From contig JAMLHF010000012.1 in assembly GCA_023957275.1 (NCBI GenBank), positions 1 through 64,000 of the forward strand: a DNA stretch of 64,000 bases, in the 5' to 3' direction. The translations under genes and the position numbers were made by a program. Of this stretch, positions 63,521-64,000 are shown in pieces; positions within the stretch are counted from its first letter, which is position 1; each line of letters starts with the position of its first letter. Origin of the DNA: Lentimicrobium sp. GTDB taxonomy: Bacteria; Bacteroidota; Bacteroidia; Bacteroidales; Lentimicrobiaceae. Under the pieces are notes generated by a model. That model was not told the DNA's origin. It searched no databases and worked only from the letters and a program-made list of their open reading frames with translations.

Positions 63521-64000
63521 ATGAAAAGGACCATTATTAAAATTGATGAAGATTTGTGCAACGGATGCGGCAATTGTGTACCGAATTGCCATGAAGGCGC
63601 ACTGCAGATAATTGACGGCAAAGCCAGGCTGATCAGCGACCTGTTCTGCGACGGACTGGGCGCCTGCATCGGACACTGCCCCGAGGGAGCCATTGCCATG
63701 GAAGAGCGTGAGGCAGAACCCTATGATGAAATCAAGGTAATGGAGCTGATGGTTCCCAAAGGCCGCAACACAATTCTGGCTCATCTGGAGCATCTGCGCG
63801 ATCACAACGAAACCGAACTGCTCAAACAGGCCATCAATTACATCAAGGAAAACAATATTGATATGAGTCCGAAAAATGGCGAAACCTTACACAATCACAC
63901 CCACCATCATTCCCGTCCTCAGGCATTCGGAAACCTGAGCGAGGCCAGGGCGGCAGTAGCTCCGGCAGCATCGGGATGCGGAGGAGGTTGCCCCGGATCA
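63521..64000 (+). CDS. ferredoxin-type 4Fe-4S protein with His/Cys-rich tail, 3' end cut off
   Basis: Starts at ATG 63521 and stays open to the window end, 160 codons seen. First cluster motif [11 protein letters not shown] (Cys13, 16, 19, 23); the second is [14 protein letters not shown] (Cys43, 49, 53), with Leu46 where the usual second Cys of a CxxC would be, so cluster 2 has an unusual ligand set. After about residue 115 comes a long linker, HNHTHHH and SGCGGGCPG, possible metal ligands. In other anaerobes such proteins sit next to an Rrf2 gene and a hybrid-cluster protein (hcp); the next gene would be informative. Cytoplasmic electron carrier by inference. Confidence 0.85.
   Translation, partial: MKRTIIKIDEDLCNGCGNCVPNCHEGALQIIDGKARLISDLFCDGLGACIGHCPEGAIAMEEREAEPYDEIKVMELMVPKGRNTILAHLEHLRDHNETELLKQAINYIKENNIDMSPKNGETLHNHTHHHSRPQAFGNLSEARAAVAPAASGCGGGCPGS

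Overview
The window looks like chromosomal DNA of a free-living member of the Bacteroidota, probably a Bacteroidales-like anaerobe or microaerophile; genus cannot be told from the sequence. The evidence is the recurring Bacteroidota -7 promoter element (TAnnTTTG) upstream of many genes, several secreted proteins with type IX secretion (T9SS) C-terminal sorting domains, a PorE-like TPR/beta-propeller/OmpA protein, Omp28-type proteins and lipid A acyltransferase. Gene order is ordinary chromosome with no prophage, integrase or transposase visible.

Layout. 1-8.3 kb: end of an MscS channel, a secreted hypothetical protein, a GH53 galactanase lipoprotein with an esterase, a single-domain response regulator, tRNA-Arg(UCU), and a double AAA+ ATPase. 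8.3-10.2 kb: a 280-bp inverted-repeat element and a secreted subtilisin-like protease. 10.7-16.7 kb: a six-gene sulfur/redox operon: octaheme cytochrome c of the tetrathionate reductase family, cytochrome b, double-rhodanese lipoprotein, YeeE/YedE half transporter, YeeE/YedE-rhodanese fusion, and a membrane-anchored degenerate rhodanese. 16.7-27 kb: small protein, LpxL-like acyltransferase, GNAT, LytTR regulator with a six-PAS LytS-type kinase, two methyltransferases, outer-membrane protein, MFS exporter. 27-31.5 kb: tandem Omp28-like T9SS proteins. 31.6-35.1 kb: copper/metal operon (CopA ATPase, CDF exporter, CopZ-like chaperone), then Fe-type superoxide dismutase and peptidase E. 36.7-43.8 kb: hypothetical secreted proteins, an Abi-type HEPN protein, a PorE-like protein. 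44-50 kb: a repeat-rich secreted-protein locus with AG microsatellites, duplicated leaders, a frameshifted paralogue, and repeats carrying copies of a T9SS gene 3' end. 50-64 kb: folD, ffh, a second repeat field, trkA/trkH, a T9SS beta-propeller protein, a lipoprotein, typA/bipA, two Rrf2 regulators and a ferredoxin cut by the window end.

The most interesting system is the sulfur operon. Three of its proteins, all rhodanese-like, end in a Gly-Gly-Cys tail, and two of their rhodanese domains have lost the catalytic cysteine. The tails recall the GGCGG sulfur-carrying arm of SoxY, so I infer that sulfane sulfur may be handed along C-terminal cysteines between a YeeE-type sulfur transporter and a periplasmic octaheme reductase. 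The second is the 44-50 kb locus: near-identical 250-bp leaders behind AG repeats of different length sit in front of diverged secreted genes, which suggests slippage and recombination-driven variation of surface proteins.
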